Shown piece by piece: positions 60,001-64,000 of a stretch of 64,000 nt of DNA. The notes beneath the pieces were generated by a model, which worked only from the letters and a program-made list of their open reading frames with translations, was not told where the DNA came from and did no database searches. The translations under genes were made by a program, and so were the position numbers. Position 1 is the first letter of the stretch. Each line of letters opens with the position of its first letter. The DNA is from Opisthocomus hoazin. Lineage: Eukaryota; Chordata; Aves; Opisthocomiformes; Opisthocomidae. The DNA is taken from NCBI RefSeq assembly GCF_030867145.1, contig NC_134415.1, forward strand, positions 19,694,417 through 19,758,416, in the 5' to 3' direction.

Positions 60001-62390
60001 TGAAATTGCTAATGGACCTTGCAGAAGCAAAGGGCTTGTCTTTTCCACTGAAATCACAGCCCTGGGAGCAGGACCTTAACGTGGTCTACCCGTCCAATGC
60101 TGTGGTTGTTAACAGCAAAGTGTACACTGTTGCCTCTCTCTTCGTACTCAAAAAGAATCATTCATGCAACGAAATATATGGAAAATACTCTGCAGATAAA
60201 GGGCTGAGGCAGTTCTTTGTCAAAAGCTTTTTCAAGTGTTCATTGTCAAGGCTTCTAAGACCCACTACACTGAACTTTGCTACAGTACCTAAAGAAAAGC
60301 ATGGGCCCTTGTTACTATCTCCCTGAAAGAATGGGAATGCAAGGTAATGATGTTCTTGAAGGCCATGACAAAGTGGTGGTCATTTTGGCCTTAATCCCAG
60401 GCTTCAGCTGCCCCTTTACACCAGTAGGTCCAGAGACAATAAGACTGAATCAGTTCCAGCAGTAGCCTTCACCACACCTCTTGTACATTAGCTTTCAACA
60501 TAGCATAGAGAAAAGTGTTCATCTGTTGTAATGCACATTTGTTTGAATGAAGAAGACTGCAGAAAATTTATTTACCAGGGTACTGAAGATAAAACAAAAA
60601 AGCATTTGGTAGTACTAATTTTTATTTTGGTTAATAACACAGACTCGACTCAGTAATATGAGACACCACCTGAGCTCCTTTCTTTGCCTGTTGAACTTCA
60701 TCAAGCTCCCAAATGAGCTAGGTTTATAGGAACAGACACACTTTAAGTATTTTTTGCTATAAAGTCATAGTTTTATTTACTGCCTTAATAACTCTGCTAA
60801 GTATTTCACTCTGTAAAACTTCAGATGACCTTAGAAGATTTTGTTTTCATGATCTTATTCTTTGCATGACAGAAATGACAGACAAATGCAAAACTGGTTT
60901 ACTTTCCTGTCACGTGTGTAATCTCTCATTTTTCTCTTGGGTATTTACCTATCCAACACAATAGACCCAGCTTTAGAGGGCTGAATTTTTTATTACAAAC
61001 TGAACAATAAATTGTCTAAAGCACTATGACTGCAATTGCGAGGAACCATTGCCAGGTATTCTGCAGTAATCTATGAAGAAGGTCAAAGATGTTAAAGATT
61101 TATCTCCAGATCACTGGAAATCTATAGTCTTTGTCTTCAGTAGTTTCAGCTCTAATTATGTAGCTTTCTACTTCTGAAATGCATCATAATTTTCTTTGTG
61201 TATACCACTTTGTGTTGCATTAAACAGAAGAAATCTGAGTTACACAGCAAAACTACAGTGATTAGTTTTAGTCTTGAGATACTTACATATTAAATGAGAA
61301 TAAATTAAGAATTTTAATCCTATTTGTAAATTTCTAGTTATCTACCTCTCATTGTATCTACTTGTCCATCTATCTCAGTTTCAGCTTGGACAAAATTTTT
61401 AATTAATTCCAAAATGGAATATACCATTTATTCAGAAAATTATGAAGTAAGAATTGGGAAAGTTGTTTCTGTCTGAACTCAGTGGGAATTGGGAAATCAT
61501 TTGGATATATCATTAGCATCAGTATTTACAAATGAGTATATCTATAGCAAGAATAAAACAACCAGCCAACCAAGCAAACCAAACACACTCAGCTCTAATA
61601 ACAGGAAAAAAAATCAGGTATTTAATCGTATCACTTCCATGGGCAGCCCCCTTGGTAACATGAAATTCACCCCCCATGTTGCCCCATTACTCCAGTTTAA
61701 TATGATATTACAGTGTTTTTCTCAGGTTGGCTACAGAAAACCAATAAAGCAAATGTGTTCTTTACATGCTAAGAGCTGAACCAACTACAGAGTAGTCTCC
61801 ATTCATCCGATACATCTCTGTACTTCATTAATTTTAAGTTAACCCATGTACATCTCCAAGGGGAAACAAGAGAGTGAGAGACAGAGTCAAGCAAAGAGAT
61901 GAAGAGAGAAAAATGTTGCCATAGAATTTTAACACATCAAAGCTTGCAGGAAAAAGTCACCTTGCTTTAGACTCTATTTTCTAATTCTTTTTCTTGCTCT
62001 AAAATTAGACACATCCATTTCAAAGGAGCCATCTGGGCAATCCTCAGGAAAGTAAGAGAGACCAGAACTGACTTTCTCTGAAACTCAGTCAACCTGAGGA
62101 AAAAAAAGCAATTTATCTTCTTTTTCCTTCTCTTTCTGATTTGGGGACTTAAATAAAGAAAAACTAAACAAGAGAAACTCTTATTGTGAAGCATAATAAA
62201 GAATGTCATTGCAACTTTTCCTTGGATGATTCAAGGAGCTTGTTCTACCAGCATTTATCTGAATTTATTTTATAACAGAGCAGCAGCCAATAGGTTAAAT
62301 GTTTAATACAAGGCTGTGATTCAGCACGCTACCTCCACTCAGAAAAAACACTTAAACTATTGGTTTCTCTGTTAGGTGTATATGCTCTCC
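57045..62390. other. Non-coding DNA; no gene recognised
   Basis: No recognised exon, RNA gene or transposon. A 125-codon plus-strand frame at 59,949-60,326 lacks any domain I know and is treated as chance. AT-rich throughout. Confidence 0.45.
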
Positions 62391-62395
62391 TGAGC

Positions 62396-63640
62396 GGGAA
62401 TCACAGAATCATAGAAACACAGAAAGTTTTGGGTCGGAAGGGACCCCTAGAGGTCATCTAGTCCAACCCCCCCGCAGCGAGCAGGGACACCACTAACTAG
62501 ATCAGGTTGCTTAGAGCCCTGTCCAACCTGGTCTTGAATGTTTCCAGGGATGGGGCCTCCACTACCTCTCTGGGCAACCCGTTCCAGTGTTTCACATCCC
62601 TCATTGTAAAGAATTTCTTCCTTATATCTAGCCTAAACCTACCCTGTTTTAGTTTAAAACCATTACCCCTCATCCTGTCACTGCTGTCTCTACTAAAAAG
62701 ATTGTTCCCATCTTTCCTAAAGGCTCCCTTTAAGTACTGAAAGACTGAAATCAGGTCTCCCCACAGGCTTCTCTTCTCAAGGCTGAACAAGCCCAACTCT
62801 CTCAGCCTGTCCTCACAGGAGAGGTGCTCCAGCCCTCGGATCATTTTTGTAGCCCTCCTTTGGACCCACTCCAACAGTTCCATGTCCTTCTTGTGCTGAG
62901 GGCTCCAGAGCTGAATGCAGTACTCCAGGTGAGGTCTCACCAGAGCAGAGTAGAGGGGCAGCATCACCTCTCTCAACCTGCTGGCCACGCTTTTCTTGAT
63001 GCAGCCCAGGACACGGTTGGCCCTGTGGGCTGCCAGCGCACATTGCCGGCTCATGTCCAGCCTTTCATCTATCAGTACCCCCAAGTCCCTCTCAGCAGAG
63101 CTGCTCTCGATCCTTTCATCCCCCAGCCTGTATTGATCCCGGCGATTACCCCAACCCAGCTGTAGGACCTTGAACTTGGCCTTGTTGAACCTCATGAGGT
63201 TCACATAGGCCCACCTCTCCAGCTTGTCCAGGTCCCTCTGGATGGAAAAGATAACCTGTGCTCCAGATTCCTTTACTAATCATCCTAGGGCTTTGAATTC
63301 TTTTTTAATTACCCTCGGGCTACTTACTGCAACTTCTTCGGCACCCATGTGGAAGAGCAGTAGAGGATAATAGTCTGAGGGTCGGACCAGTCTAGGAAGA
63401 TTCCTAGCAATGTCCTTGACCCGTGCTCCTGGGAGGCAACAGACTTCCCCGAGAGAAGGGTCTGCCCGGCATATCGGACCCTCTGTTCCCCTCAGCTGGG
63501 AGTCTCCTACAACTATGACTCGTCTCTTCCTCCTTGTGGAGCTGGTAGTAATATGAGAGGGAGGTCCTTCTGATCTTTGTGCCTCCTCGAATCCTGGAGC
63601 CCAATACTGACTTTGTTTTACAGATCTCTCACACAAGTAT
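62396..63640 (-). mobile_element. Rearranged CR1: ORF1 esterase-like segment joined to ORF2 C-terminal end
   Basis: A minus-strand CR1. The 3' end at the left has octamer-like repeats (complement of TTTCTATGATTCTGTGATTC). The 3' UTR contains a run of G and 'ttggactagatgacctctag'. On the minus strand the coding order is an ORF1-type SGNH/esterase segment (about 63,620-63,245) followed directly by the last ~235 codons of ORF2 (63,244-62,497). The endonuclease, linker and reverse transcriptase palm are absent. The join lies within 'tcttttccatccagagggac' (complement of 63,233-63,252). The reading frame is continuous across it, with one TGA at 63,280-63,282 upstream. The left ORF2 boundary is certain; the upstream start near 63,640 is approximate. 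Confidence 0.88.
62497..63279 (-). pseudogene. CR1 ORF2 C-terminal domain fused in frame to the end of the ORF1 segment
   Basis: About 260 codons are open without a stop. The first ~11 residues ([12 protein letters not shown]) look like continuation of the ORF1 esterase-like domain. From [12 protein letters not shown] onward the protein is CR1 ORF2: [71 protein letters not shown], and the end [20 protein letters not shown] followed by TAG. The intact frame over 235 ORF2 codons indicates a fairly young copy. It lacks the catalytic reverse transcriptase motifs. Confidence 0.85.
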
Positions 63641-63711
63641 AGGAATGACTTAACCATAGCTAATGAAAAAACATAACAATAAAGCTCTTGGTGGTACACA
63701 AATATTATCAA
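63280..63711 (-). pseudogene. CR1 ORF1 esterase-like (SGNH hydrolase-type) segment
   Basis: A 143-codon frame. Residues from about 36 on (YWAPGFEEAQRSEGPPSH...) resemble CR1-group ORF1. RRVIVVGDSQLRGTEGPICR carries the SGNH block-I GDS at 69-71. It is followed by CCLPGARVKDIARNLPRLVR and SDYYPLLLFHMGAEEVA at about 112-128. In the last block GAEE replaces the GTND/GxND-type motif of active family members. CR1-group ORF1 proteins are known to carry an esterase-like domain. The first ~30 residues look like flanking DNA. A TGA ends the frame, but the same frame continues in the ORF2 fusion. Identification rests on recalled motifs. Confidence 0.6.
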
Positions 63712-64000
63712 GGTTAATAGGGTTACCTTTTCTTTTTGCTATGTTTATCACTTTGAATTGTAAGAGCACAAAATATTTTAAGGACGAAATAAGACACCAG
63801 CCATTCCAATTCACTGATGTGGAAACTGGTATGTGCTCTTCCTAAAACTGCACAAACAGTTAATGGCAGAACTCAGGGCTCCCATATTCTAGCACTGTGC
63901 CCACTGTGGTGTTCTGCCTTTCTTGCTGGCACATTACCAGTCTCCCTGTTACAGAAACTCGGCTGATATGAAGTATAATTTCTTATGAATGAATATGATC
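63641..64000. other. Non-coding DNA; no gene recognised
   Basis: AT-rich flank right of the rearranged CR1. Nothing recognised. Confidence 0.45.

Noticed and set aside
59949..60326. 125-codon plus-strand frame
   Set aside because: No motif or homologue recognised and no gene context.
1..64000. Search for bacterial-type systems (CRISPR, operons, phage), LTR retrotransposons, tRNA or rRNA genes
   Set aside because: No regularly spaced repeats, no LTR pairs, no tRNA box A/B pairs and no rRNA-like sequence were seen. The CR1 content shows a vertebrate genome.

Overview
The window looks like AT-rich, gene-poor DNA from a bird. The evidence is many CR1 non-LTR retrotransposons of several ages, the CR1 3' signature (tandem ATTCTGTG-like octamers after a GGTCCCTTCCAACC-like segment), and no recognisable SINEs or LTR elements. 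Other sauropsids also carry CR1, so 'bird' is an inference. I recognise no host protein-coding exon, rRNA, tRNA or CRISPR. Nearly all long open frames are CR1 protein remnants, their antisense shadows, or chance frames.

Layout: 1-8.4 kb is unannotated single-copy-like DNA. Ancient CR1 pieces lie at 8.47-8.87 and 15.08-15.39 kb. A younger 3' fragment sits at 19.0-19.3 kb. The core of the window is 25.1-38.5 kb, where two 2.5-kb CR1 copies (A on minus, 25,113-27,662; B on plus, 34,963-37,525) form an inverted repeat around a 7.3-kb spacer. The spacer holds another CR1 tail at 29.14-29.56 kb. An older CR1 (called O) abuts the right end of B (37,526 to about 38,510, minus). A short plus-strand CR1 piece abuts the 5' end of A (27,664-27,751). 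Further right are ancient L3/CR1-like pieces at 42.06-42.43, 45.13-45.50, 46.13-46.55 and 56.95-57.04 kb, a CR1 tail at 48.2-48.65 kb, and a rearranged CR1 at 62.4-63.6 kb in which an ORF1 esterase-like segment is joined in frame to the end of ORF2.

The most interesting result is that the two O pieces break at the same point of the CR1 ORF2 (just after the VASR-coding segment) and would rejoin if the 27.66-34.96 kb spacer were flipped. The simplest reading is that B inserted antisense into O and recombination between A and B then inverted the spacer, either in the genome or in the assembly. The A/B arms support recombination: about 1.9 kb in the middle differs at only 3 sites by my reading, while the 3' ~600 bp differs at roughly 35 sites and the 5' terminal ~55 bp at 3. 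That mosaic fits gene conversion better than two independent insertions or one simple duplication.

Nothing here works as a pathway. Both large CR1 copies share two frameshifts and lack the 5' part of ORF2 and all of ORF1, so neither looks autonomous. Comparisons were made by eye against remembered family features, so subfamily names and ancient-fragment boundaries are approximate.
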